Part shown: one piece after another, positions 8,212 to 15,896 of the stretch
How positions within the stretch are numbered: position 1 is the first letter of the stretch
Layout: every line of letters starts with the position of its first letter
Assembly (NCBI GenBank): GCA_021838585.1
Contig: JAKCDE010000007.1
Location: 1-64,000, forward strand
Origin: Nitrospirota bacterium
Lineage (GTDB): Bacteria > Nitrospirota_A > Leptospirillia > Leptospirillales > Leptospirillaceae
Direction of reading: 5' to 3'
Length of the DNA stretch: 64,000 nt
Translations under genes and position numbers: made by a program
Notes under the pieces: generated by a model
Told to the model about the DNA's origin: nothing
Databases searched by the model: none
Seen by the model: the letters and a program-made list of their open reading frames with translations, nothing else

Positions 8212-8920
8212 GAGACGCGCACGTCCGACTCTTGCGCTTTTCGGGGGAGCCTTCAATCCCGTCCACAGAGGACATATGTCTCTGGCCGCCGAGATCGAGG
8301 CACGGCTTGAGGTCCGGGAGATCCTTTTCATTCCGACGGGTCATCCACCACACAAGGAATTTCCTGGAATTTCCTGCGAGGAAAGAAAGATCATGCTGGA
8401 TCTCGCAATCGGGGGCCACCCCGGCTGGGTGAGTTCCGACATCGAGTGCCGCATGAAAGGACCTTCCTTCACGGCTCGAACCATTTCTGTACTGGCCATC
8501 GATCCCCCTCCGTTCTTTCTCCTTGGAGAAGATGCATTCGCCGATTTCTGGAGCTGGGGCCATCCCGAGGTGATTCTGTCAGGAACACACCTTGTCATCG
8601 TAACCAGACCGGGATCTGAGGAAGAGAGGACCAGGAAAGCCATCATCAAGACTCTTCGTGCGGGGGGGCTTCTTGACCCCCTGTCTGCAGGAGACGCCCT
8701 CTTGGGCGTTCGGAGAGGGAAACTGGAAGAGGTGGTCTGGTCTCTTCCGAATTTTGGAACAACGCTGAGATTCCTTAGGATCAGCGCAGTGGATGTTTCG
8801 TCGACGGATCTTCGCCATGGGCTAGCCGGCGAGAATCGGGAGTACTGGCTCGATCTCTTGCCTGATCCCGTGAAATCCTATATTGTGAAAAAAAGGAAAT
8901 ATCAGGTATTTCCGAAGTAG
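8183..8920 (+). CDS. nadD: Nicotinate-nucleotide adenylyltransferase
   Basis: 245 residues. Joins nicotinate mononucleotide and ATP to give deamido-NAD. Nucleotidyltransferase fold with GGAFNPVHRGH (21-31, the HxGH site), PTGHPPHKEF, and the C-terminal VSSTDLR version of the ISSTxxR motif. ATG 8183 or ATG 8189 could be used; either overlaps proA. Bacterial neighbours obg-proB-proA-nadD-rsfS are a conserved block, which supports the call. Confidence 0.94.
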   Translation: MAMDISGVTERRARPTLALFGGAFNPVHRGHMSLAAEIEARLEVREILFIPTGHPPHKEFPGISCEERKIMLDLAIGGHPGWVSSDIECRMKGPSFTARTISVLAIDPPPFFLLGEDAFADFWSWGHPEVILSGTHLVIVTRPGSEEERTRKAIIKTLRAGGLLDPLSAGDALLGVRRGKLEEVVWSLPNFGTTLRFLRISAVDVSSTDLRHGLAGENREYWLDLLPDPVKSYIVKKRKYQVFPK

Positions 8921-8943
8921 GAACCGGAGCATCTCCCGGTTTT

Positions 8944-8978
8944 CCGGAGCCGGATCGAATCCCGCCTCCGGCCTTTTT
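8944..8978 (+). terminator. Possible terminator after nadD
   Basis: CCGGAG (8944-8949) pairs with CTCCGG (8966-8971) across a 16-base loop, followed by CC and five T. A second hairpin, AACCGG/CCGGTT, lies just upstream. The long loop makes this a moderate candidate. Confidence 0.4.
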
Positions 8979-9024
8979 CAGTATCGCTTCTAAACTGTTC
9001 TTTTTGATGGGGCAAGGAGTTTTC

Positions 9025-9501
9025 GTGAGGTTGTCAAATGAAAGTAAGATTTCGGATATAAAGGATATCGGCACTCTCGACAAGGCCAGAAGGCTGGCAA
9101 AAGTTCTCGTCGACAAAAAGATACGTGATGTCTGGGTGATCGATGTCGGAGGGCTCTGTTCCTATGCCGATTGTCTGATTCTGGGAGACGCGGAGACTGA
9201 ACGACATATGCAGGCCGCTCTCGACGCCCTGGACGAGGAGCTCTCGAAACCCGGATTCGGTCTCTCCCCCGAGCGGGGAGCGCGGTGGACGCTCCTGGAT
9301 CTGGGGGAGATCGTTGTCGATCTTTTCCTTCCGGAAGTTCGTGGAATCTATCGTCTTGAAGACCTGTATCCGGATGCAACCATCTTCGCCTTTGATGAAG
9401 CTGGAAAGGAACGCAGGGTTCTGCCGGTAGAAAGGTTGACTCTGTACTCCTCCCCTGTAGAAACATCGAATTCCAGTGGCAGGGAGATTCATTCTCCATG
9501 A
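9025..9501 (+). CDS. rsfS: Ribosomal silencing factor RsfS (Iojap)
   Basis: 158 residues from GTG 9025, chosen because AAGGAG lies five bases upstream; ATG 9007 would place that site inside the gene. The Iojap domain (~15-125) shows DKARRLAKVLVDKKIRDVWVIDV, CSYADCLILG, ARWTLLDLGEIVVDLF and RGIYRLEDLYPDA. RsfS binds L14 and blocks subunit joining under starvation. The C-terminal ~30 residues are an extra tail. It overlaps the next start by 4 bp (ATGA). Confidence 0.93.
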   Translation: MRLSNESKISDIKDIGTLDKARRLAKVLVDKKIRDVWVIDVGGLCSYADCLILGDAETERHMQAALDALDEELSKPGFGLSPERGARWTLLDLGEIVVDLFLPEVRGIYRLEDLYPDATIFAFDEAGKERRVLPVERLTLYSSPVETSNSSGREIHSP

Positions 9502-10904
9502 CGCGTCTTCTTCTTCTGGTCATGCTTCTTCTGGCGGTCGGGCTCGTCAAGCTGGCTGAATGGAACGACCAGAAGGTCTCCTTTCAACTCCTTCCCCACA
9601 AAATCCTCGTCCTTCCCCAGATCACCCTTCTGGTTCTCGCATTTGCCCTGGGTGCAGGGCTCGTTTTCGTGATTCATGGTCTCTCCGATCTGGCATCCTG
9701 GGTCGAAAATCTCAGGGAGGGGCGCGAGGAGAAAAGATCCGAAAAAGCCATGGCCCTCTGGAAACGGGCCTGGGCCGAGATCAATCGCTCACACCTTCCC
9801 CAGGCTGTATCGGTGCTCGAGCGTCTTGTGACCCTGTTCCCGGATCACAAGGAGGCGCTTCTTCTTTACGGGGATCTCAAAAGGTCGGCCGGCGACTATG
9901 TTGGCGCGATACGGATTCATCGTCGTGCACGCGTTTTCGACGAGGAAGACGTCCGTCTTGTGCTGGCTCTGGCGAACGACTATGAAGTGGCGGGTCGGGT
10001 CGAGGATTCCATGGCCCTCCTGCGTGAATACTTCAAGAAGGAAGGCCGCAACCGGGAGGTCCTTGAATGCTTCCGAAGGCTCCTAGTAAAGAACGACCGT
10101 TGGGAGGAGGCTCTTTCGGTCCAGACCGTTCTTGCCCGCTCCTTTGAAAAGGGCGAGCGGAGGGACAGGGAGGTATCGGTCCTTGTCGGAATCCGTTTCG
10201 AGGTTGGCTCACTCCTCCACCGTCAGGGACAGACCGAGGGGGCCAGAAGGGCCTTTCGGGGCGCTCTCAAGATCGACCCTTCCTTCACGCCGGCACGAAT
10301 CGGATTGGCGGAGGCCCAGATTTCGGAAGGACGGGAGAAGGAAGGAATTGAAAATCTCTGGGAAGGTTGGGAACGCACCGGCCAGACGTTGCATCTTGTC
10401 CGCCTGGAAGAGTTTTACCTGGAGAAAGGGAACCCTGACGCCGTTCTCACCCTGTACGAAAAGGCTCTCGGAAAAAAGCCGGGAAATCCGGGACTCAGGT
10501 TTCATCAGGCACGGATCCAGAACTTGCTAGGTATAGAAGAGGAGGCTCTTTCCCTCCTTGAAGCCATGGAGGGGGATGCTCCATGGGGTGGAGAATTTTA
10601 CAGGCTGATGGGTGAAATTTACGAAAGGCGTCGACAGATCGAGGCGGCGATAGACGCCTACAAACGTATCCTGAACCTGGATCCTTCCAGCGACCAGCCA
10701 TATGTTTGCAAAGCCTGTCGCACTTTTTATCCGGGGTGGTCTGGGCGCTGTCCCTCCTGTCATCAATGGAACACAGTGATTCGTACCGACGGTCTCCTCT
10801 TTTCGGAGAAAACCCCCAATGATGCGGGTCTTTCCCTCCTTTTCTCGGCTCCCACCCTGAGGACGGCATACCAGGAATATTTTTCGGGTCCCACGGCAAC
10901 GTGA
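9498..10904 (+). CDS. LapA/LapB-like membrane TPR protein with C-terminal zinc ribbon
   Basis: 468 residues. Two membrane segments (~2-20 and ~42-63) resemble the LapA/DUF1049 hairpin. A TPR solenoid (~85-395) follows, then a rubredoxin-like zinc ribbon with Cys404, Cys407, Cys418 and Cys421 (CKAC and CPSC). In E. coli, LapA and LapB (YciM) are separate adjacent proteins that control LPS synthesis through FtsH-mediated LpxC turnover; here both parts appear in one chain, ending in a ~45-residue tail after the ribbon. The role in LPS control is inferred. It is coupled to the ComF-like gene by a 4-bp overlap. Confidence 0.8.
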   Translation: MTRLLLLVMLLLAVGLVKLAEWNDQKVSFQLLPHKILVLPQITLLVLAFALGAGLVFVIHGLSDLASWVENLREGREEKRSEKAMALWKRAWAEINRSHLPQAVSVLERLVTLFPDHKEALLLYGDLKRSAGDYVGAIRIHRRARVFDEEDVRLVLALANDYEVAGRVEDSMALLREYFKKEGRNREVLECFRRLLVKNDRWEEALSVQTVLARSFEKGERRDREVSVLVGIRFEVGSLLHRQGQTEGARRAFRGALKIDPSFTPARIGLAEAQISEGREKEGIENLWEGWERTGQTLHLVRLEEFYLEKGNPDAVLTLYEKALGKKPGNPGLRFHQARIQNLLGIEEEALSLLEAMEGDAPWGGEFYRLMGEIYERRRQIEAAIDAYKRILNLDPSSDQPYVCKACRTFYPGWSGRCPSCHQWNTVIRTDGLLFSEKTPNDAGLSLLFSAPTLRTAYQEYFSGPTAT

Positions 10905-11617
10905 TTCCGGATAGTTTCAAGGGCCCATCTCTCCTTTCCCACCTTTTTTCCAGAATCTGTCTCTCCTGCGGAGCGAAATCCCGTCAAAGGGATCTTTGTC
11001 CGGTTTGTGAAGAGGATCCTGTCTGGAGCCATCCCTTCCGTGAGATGGTCCGGGGAGACCGCAGGGTCCGGGCCGTTTACCTTGATACCGGTCCGGTGGC
11101 CCGACTCTTCCGGCTGGCGAAAAATCGTGGAAACAGGAAGGCGATGGAGATCATGTTTGACCGGGGACGTCTGTCCGGTCTTGTTCCGGATGGCGCCAGG
11201 CTTCTGATCCCTGTTCCACCATCCAGGAAGCGGCTGATTCGTCGGGACCTCTCCATACCCGATGCATTTGCCTTCCGGATACATCGCCTCGTCTCCATTC
11301 CTGTTTCCTTTTCAGGGATCGAGCGGAGGAGAGACGCGCCACAAAAGGCCCGAAGCCGGTCTGGGCGGAGGGAGTCGCTCTTTTCTCCAAACTTTCAACT
11401 GACGTCCTATTCAGCTTGCGATTGGCCGAAAAAAGGGGTCATCCTTGTCGATGATCTGATGGTCACGGGATGGACAATGAGATCCATCGACATTATGCTC
11501 GCCTCCGAGGGAATTGAAGTCATGCTCTATCTTTCACTTCTCCATCGGGAGGAAATGCTCCCTTCTTCGGGGAAGAGGCAATCCGCCTGTGCTTCTCCTT
11601 TACTTCCCTCATGGTAG
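10901..11617 (+). CDS. ComF-like phosphoribosyltransferase-fold protein
   Basis: 238 residues, GTG start overlapping the preceding stop (GTGA). An N-terminal four-Cys zinc finger (C20, C23, C33, C36) is followed by a type I phosphoribosyltransferase domain with a PRPP-loop-like VILVDDLMVTGWTM. This order is typical of ComF, involved in DNA uptake in naturally competent bacteria, though many homologues have unknown jobs. No other competence gene lies nearby. The last ~30 residues look unstructured. Confidence 0.82.
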   Translation: MIPDSFKGPSLLSHLFSRICLSCGAKSRQRDLCPVCEEDPVWSHPFREMVRGDRRVRAVYLDTGPVARLFRLAKNRGNRKAMEIMFDRGRLSGLVPDGARLLIPVPPSRKRLIRRDLSIPDAFAFRIHRLVSIPVSFSGIERRRDAPQKARSRSGRRESLFSPNFQLTSYSACDWPKKGVILVDDLMVTGWTMRSIDIMLASEGIEVMLYLSLLHREEMLPSSGKRQSACASPLLPSW

Positions 11618-11703
11618 TGGTATTTTGTAATTGTGAGAATTTATCAGATTTGCATTTGATCGTGGACGGGGAACGGAGACCCGATCGGGAAAGGGTTCTC
11701 TCG

Positions 11704-11865
11704 ATGGATGAGGATCACCCTCTCAAAGCGGGTTCTATATGCGGTCGGATTTGTTTTTTCCTGTTTCTTGCAGGGGCCGTTCTTCTTATCATTCTTCTAA
11801 GTATTACGACTCGTCATTATTTTCTTCCCGGACCAACTCCCCAGAATCCCAAATTCTTTCATTAG
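11704..11865 (+). CDS. Small single-span membrane protein, unknown
   Basis: 53 residues from ATG 11704 behind GGGAAAGGG. A polar N-terminus precedes one hydrophobic helix (~16-40) and a short C-terminal tail. An upstream in-frame ATG at 11611 would give 84 residues. No family is recognised, and the codon pattern is too short to prove translation. Confidence 0.4.
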   Translation: MDEDHPLKAGSICGRICFFLFLAGAVLLIILLSITTRHYFLPGPTPQNPKFFH

Positions 11866-11880
11866 ATTCTTTAATTTTCC

Positions 11881-12789
11881 TTATGGACCGGTCCTGATGA
11901 TTCTGAAGAGATTTTCCAGAAACGAGTCGGCTGCCGAAGAAAGTTTTCTTCTCGGAATGAAGACCCAAAGGTCTCTCACCGGCTGAAAGTCCTTCACAGG
12001 GATGATCCGGATCTTCCCAGAGTCCTCCGGTCGGATTGACAGGGCGGATATGAAGGCTATGCCGGTTCCAAGTGCCACCAGATCCTTGATAGCTTCGGGA
12101 TTGTCCACGGTTATGATCACCTGGAAAAAATCAGGAGAGAACCCTTTTTCGATCAGTTCCTTTTCAATGATCTGGCGTGTCCCGGATCCAGGTTCGCGAC
12201 CGATCGTCGGAAGATTGCCGATGTCCACAAGCGGGACGGTTCCCGCCTTTTTTATGAGAGGAAATTTGACTGAATCGATAAGGACCAGCCGGTCGTGCTG
12301 GAGAAAAGACCGTTCGAGGGACAATCCCTGTGTCCTGGTAGGCTCTCCTTCGATCAGACCGAGATCGATTTCCGAGGTTTTGAGGTCGTGTAGAATCTGA
12401 TGGGTATTCCTCACTGCCAGGCTACCCGTGATCCTGGGGTGGGAGCGATGGAAGTCCGCCAGGACCGGAGGAAGGAGATAGGTTCCAATTGTCATTGAGG
12501 CACCCAGTCTGAGATGGCCCTGTGGACCTCCGGCACATGGCAGCACGGCGGCTCTGGCCTCGTCCATCTGTTGGGTGATGGAGATGGCAAGCGGTAGCAG
12601 TCGCCTTCCCGCGTCTGTCAGAAGGACCTTTTTGCCTGTCCGCTCAAAGAGGGAGACCCCCAGATCCTTCTCCAGAGTCTTGATCTGAAGACTGATGGCG
12701 GGCTGGGTCAGGAAAAGAACTTCCCCCGCCTGCGTGAAACTCTGATTTTCGGCGACCTTGAGAAAGATTCGCAGCTGGTCGTTTGTCAC
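11881..12789 (-). CDS. LysR-family transcriptional regulator
   Basis: 302 residues, GTG start. The N-terminal winged helix (residues 1-60: QLRIFLKVAENQSFTQAGEV, TQPAISLQIKTLEKDLGVSL) is canonical LysR. Residues ~90-295 form the two-lobed effector domain (LRLGASMTIGTYLLPPVLADF, REPGSGTRQIIEKEL), closest in style to the CysL/CbbR/YeiE branch. These sense small metabolites such as acetylserine, RuBP or sulfite. No divergent target gene is present, so the regulon is unknown. Confidence 0.92.
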   Translation of the reverse strand: MTNDQLRIFLKVAENQSFTQAGEVLFLTQPAISLQIKTLEKDLGVSLFERTGKKVLLTDAGRRLLPLAISITQQMDEARAAVLPCAGGPQGHLRLGASMTIGTYLLPPVLADFHRSHPRITGSLAVRNTHQILHDLKTSEIDLGLIEGEPTRTQGLSLERSFLQHDRLVLIDSVKFPLIKKAGTVPLVDIGNLPTIGREPGSGTRQIIEKELIEKGFSPDFFQVIITVDNPEAIKDLVALGTGIAFISALSIRPEDSGKIRIIPVKDFQPVRDLWVFIPRRKLSSAADSFLENLFRIIRTGP

Positions 12790-12898
12790 GACGAAGTTTC
12801 CCCTTTTCCCCGTTTAACCCTGCCGTCGCTGATTCCGGAAGAAATTCTAGCATGGGACAACGATTTTCTGAAGTCATTCCTGGGAAAAGGCACAACCC

Positions 12899-13351
12899 TC
12901 AGGAGGATGGGAGGGACTTCGGTTTGTCCTTACCCTTTTTCCCGGTCGGCGAGTGGTCGAATCGGACGGGAACGCCCCGCACCGTTGTGCAGGTCAGAGT
13001 GTAGACATTGTACAGTGGAAAAAAGTTATAAAGAGAGGTTGAGGTTGTGACATGGATCAGGCCGTCTGGATGGAGCGACGGATTTTTTTTGAAGGCGTTT
13101 TTCATGGCCGTTTCAAGGTCCGAGTCCCCCCATGGGATCAGACCCAGAATGAAATGGCGGCAGGCCGTTCCCTCGATCTGGTTCCCGACCCTGTGGAATT
13201 TGTGGGAATCGTGAGGACCCAGGTCGGCCTCCGTTTCGCTGCTCGAGAGAAGGCCGATCGAGCCTGTCGATGTGCATCCGGCGGTCATGAGAAAAAGAGC
13301 CAGCGGGATGGTTGCAGTCATGAGAAGACGTTGCCTATAGCGTTTTTCCAT
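12899..13351 (-). CDS. TRL-like lipoprotein
   Basis: 150 residues from ATG 13351, which follows GGGAGG by five bases. Signal peptide with lipobox TAGC (Cys26). The mature part carries EGTACRHFILGLIPWGDSDL and a tail ending with VYTLTCTTVRGVPVRF, resembling TRL-like small lipoproteins (a bacterial family whose members contain a similar GxACxxxILGLxxxGD pattern). Function unknown. It reads in the same direction as the small lipoprotein upstream. Confidence 0.65.
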   Translation of the reverse strand: MEKRYRQRLLMTATIPLALFLMTAGCTSTGSIGLLSSSETEADLGPHDSHKFHRVGNQIEGTACRHFILGLIPWGDSDLETAMKNAFKKNPSLHPDGLIHVTTSTSLYNFFPLYNVYTLTCTTVRGVPVRFDHSPTGKKGKDKPKSLPSS

Positions 13352-13447
13352 GGGGACCTCCCGGGCAAGTGGATTTGTCATTTGAGCGGCTTTGATTTCT
13401 TCAAAAAATAAGCCGTTATCCTTCCTCTTCGTTGCGATGGGCTCGCC

Positions 13448-13744
13448 TTAGTGGCGGGGGCTCTTGCTCAGTTTTTTCTGGCTCTTTCCGTTGGCCGAAA
13501 TGTCGGCCATCGGACCTTTTGTGTCGTGGAGCATGGTCGTGGCCACAGGTGGTCCTGCGATTGAAGAGTGGTTGCTCTGCTTGTAGGCATAAGGAGTAAA
13601 GCCTCCTCCGCAGCAACAGGTGCATTCAGGGACATATGCAGGGCCATAGCCCGGCATGGATCCTCCACAGGCACCAAGGGAGAGAGAGATCATTGCAAGG
13701 AGAAGTCTTCCTGTGGGGATCCGTAACCTCACTGTAAGGTCCAT
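13448..13744 (-). CDS. Small Cys/Gly-rich lipoprotein, unknown
   Basis: 98 residues, ATG behind GGAGAG. Lipobox LGAC (Cys26). The mature protein has a CTCCCGGG cluster that could bind metal or form disulfides, then a polar tail rich in Ser and Lys. No known family is recognised. The upstream region (13745-13850) is unusually AT-rich. Confidence 0.6.
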   Translation of the reverse strand: MDLTVRLRIPTGRLLLAMISLSLGACGGSMPGYGPAYVPECTCCCGGGFTPYAYKQSNHSSIAGPPVATTMLHDTKGPMADISANGKSQKKLSKSPRH

Positions 13745-14077
13745 GGGCTCTCCAGAACGCGTTGGCGGGTGCCGGTTTCAAAGATGAAAAAATATCTCCA
13801 AAAATATTAAAATATTAAATTATCTTTTGTTAATAATAGCTTATATGTTATCACGGCTGGGAGGAGTTGTCCATCGGTCCGGTAAATCTGGCAAAGATAC
13901 TGGCAGTGTGGTGCTTTCTTGATTTTGGAGGTCTCCGGCCTTAAGATGGAAGTATAAATTGAAGGACAAGAAGACCGGGATGGGATGACTCCGAGGAGGA
14001 AATCTTGCCCGGTTTCGAGTCTTCGGATCTGTCGCGCAAGCGTCTCCCGACCCGGGAGACCGTTGAAAGGAGTTTTA
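13745..14077. other. AT-rich intergenic region between divergent genes
   Basis: 333 bp. The half near the lipoprotein gene is strongly AT-rich (repeats of AATATT around 13795-13825) and may act as an UP-element-like or silencer-bound region. On the plus side TATAAA at 13953-13958 could be a -10 for the BI-1 gene, but no convincing -35 is seen. A hairpin, GTCTCCC/GGGAGAC (14042-14060), ends 18 bases before the ATG of the next gene. Confidence 0.4.
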
Positions 14078-14767
14078 ATGGAACCCGTCACGTTTACCGG
14101 TCCCGTAATCGAGGGGAGGCGAACGGCAGCCTCTCTCAATCGCTTCATGATGAAGGTCTACGGACTGCTGGCTTTCATGTTTCTGGCCTCCGGAGTTGGA
14201 GCCCTGTGGGGAATGGGGAATGGGCTAAGGGTGGTTGGTCCTCACCCCATCCTTCTGGCGATTGCGATGTTCGGAACCCTTTTTCTGCTGATGGCCGTGC
14301 AGAAAGTTCCTGGAGTCAACCTGGTCGTGACCGCATTTTTTGCCGCCCTGATGGGTGCCTCTCTGGGTCCTCTTCTGTTCGCCATCCTTCGTTCGGCGGG
14401 AGGGGCTGCTATCGTTTCGGATGCCCTTTTCCTCACGATGGCGATATTTTTCGCCCTGACTCTTTACGCCATCGTTTCAGGAAAAAGCTTTTCATTCATG
14501 GGAAGCTTTCTTTTTACGGGACTGATCATCGTGGTCATCCTTTCCATCGTGCAGATCTTTTTCCACCCGCCCCTTTTTCAGGCCGTGGTATCGGGTCTTG
14601 CATCCCTTCTGTTTTCGGGGCTTATTCTTTTCGACACGAGCCGCATCCTCGAGTCGACCGAGGAGGAGTTGACACCCGTCATGGCGGTGGTCTCTCTCTA
14701 TCTGGACGTTTTCAACCTCTTCGTGAGTCTTCTGAGACTCCTGGAGATTTTCAGGGGCGAGGATTGA
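14078..14767 (+). CDS. BI-1/YccA-family (Bax inhibitor 1-like) membrane protein
   Basis: 229 residues from ATG 14078 behind AAAGGAG; the frame stays open upstream to 13985 but without a better signal. Seven hydrophobic segments run from ~30 to ~225. The C-terminal part, GLILFDTSRILEST and LSLYLDVFNLFVSLLRLL-like helices, is the BI-1/TMBIM signature with the paired acidic residues of the proton/calcium site. In E. coli YccA modulates FtsH. Its partner here is unknown. It lies 36 bp upstream of ilvE. Confidence 0.9.
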   Translation: MEPVTFTGPVIEGRRTAASLNRFMMKVYGLLAFMFLASGVGALWGMGNGLRVVGPHPILLAIAMFGTLFLLMAVQKVPGVNLVVTAFFAALMGASLGPLLFAILRSAGGAAIVSDALFLTMAIFFALTLYAIVSGKSFSFMGSFLFTGLIIVVILSIVQIFFHPPLFQAVVSGLASLLFSGLILFDTSRILESTEEELTPVMAVVSLYLDVFNLFVSLLRLLEIFRGED

Positions 14768-14803
14768 TCCTCGCCTCCATGTTCATAACCCCAAGGAGTC
14801 CGC

Positions 14804-15736
14804 ATGCTTAATGAAAGCCGCTGGATATGGATGGACGACAAAATGGTTCCCTGGCAGGATGCCAACGTCCATGTGTTGACACATTCCCTTCACTATGGGA
14901 TGGCGGTTTTCGAAGGGATCCGTGCTTACAAGGGGCAGGGGGGAACACATATCTTTCGCCTTGAGGAACACACGGAGCGGCTTCTTAACTCGGCCAGGGT
15001 GATGCAGATGGCCTGTTCCTTGTCCCTTAAGGAAGTGATGGACGCAACCTGTCGGGTTGTCTCGGAAAACGGACTCGAGTCCTGCTATATCCGTCCAATC
15101 ATTTTTATCGGATACGGGGACATGGGAATTTACGCACGAAAGAACCCTGTGCGCCTCTCCATCGCAGCCTGGGAATGGGGGACCTACCTCGGAGAAGAGG
15201 GGCTTTCCCGGGGAATCCGGGCCAAGGTGAGTTCCTATGCCCGTTTCGGTGTGAACAATTTCCTGGCGCGCGCAAAGGTTTCCGCCCACTACGTGAACTC
15301 CCAGCTGGCCAAATGGGAGGTCAAGGGAGCCGGCTATGACGAGGCGATCTTGCTCGACAGCGATGGAATGGTGGCCGAAGGACCGGGTGAGAATATCTTT
15401 ATCGTCAAAAGAGGCGTTCTCAAGACGCCACCCCTCCGGTCTGTCCTGGATGGCATCACCCGCCACTCGGTGATGACTCTGGCTCGGGAGGAGGGTATCT
15501 CCGTGGTCGAGGAGTCCATGACCAGAGACGATCTCTACCTGGCCGACGAGGCCTTCTTCACCGGAACTGCCGCCGAACTGACCCCGATCCGGGAAATCGA
15601 CGACAGACCGATCGGGGCCGGAAAACCGGGACCCTTGACCCAGCGTCTCCAGTCCCTGTTTTTCGACATCGCCCGAGGCAATACTCCGCGCCATCCGGAG
15701 TGGCGGACGACCGTCGCTCCGAAGCAGGTTCCCTGA
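14804..15736 (+). CDS. ilvE: Branched-chain amino-acid aminotransferase
   Basis: 310 residues. PLP enzyme of fold type IV exchanging amino groups between glutamate and Val/Leu/Ile. The PLP lysine is K158 in RAKVSAHYVNS. GYDEAILLDSDGMVAEGPGEN and YLADEAFFTGTAAELTPI are the class-IV signatures. The length matches IlvE. ATG behind AAGGAG. A hairpin after the stop (GCCCCTT/AAGGGGC, 15742-15762) separates it from polA but lacks a T-run. Confidence 0.95.
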   Translation: MLNESRWIWMDDKMVPWQDANVHVLTHSLHYGMAVFEGIRAYKGQGGTHIFRLEEHTERLLNSARVMQMACSLSLKEVMDATCRVVSENGLESCYIRPIIFIGYGDMGIYARKNPVRLSIAAWEWGTYLGEEGLSRGIRAKVSSYARFGVNNFLARAKVSAHYVNSQLAKWEVKGAGYDEAILLDSDGMVAEGPGENIFIVKRGVLKTPPLRSVLDGITRHSVMTLAREEGISVVEESMTRDDLYLADEAFFTGTAAELTPIREIDDRPIGAGKPGPLTQRLQSLFFDIARGNTPRHPEWRTTVAPKQVP

Positions 15737-15797
15737 AGGGGGCCCCTTTCACCGGAAGGGGCTGTTCACGTTTCGTCCGCCTCTGCCGGATCTTTAA

Positions 15798-15896
15798 ATG
15801 AAAGGATTGCTGCCACGGCTGCCCTTCAAAAGACCAAAGGCAAGCCGTCCCCACCCGAATGGGCGCGCTCCCTTCCTGAGCGCACGCTCATCCTAA
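15798..15896 (+). CDS. Possible 32-residue upstream ORF overlapping the polA start
   Basis: ATG 15798 opens a basic 32-codon frame whose TAA (15894-15896) overlaps the polA ATG as TAATG. No good ribosome-binding site precedes it. Either it couples translation to polA, or it marks a frameshift, because the polA frame directly upstream of its ATG reads RTLIL, which fits the conserved first strand of PolA. Evidence is limited to the overlap geometry. Confidence 0.25.
   Translation: MKGLLPRLPFKRPKASRPHPNGRAPFLSARSS

Noticed and set aside
14005..14811. A 268-codon frame with TTG start behind AGGAGG across the BI-1 gene
   Set aside because: The translation has no hydrophobic or family pattern, while the overlapping frame is a clean seven-helix BI-1 protein.
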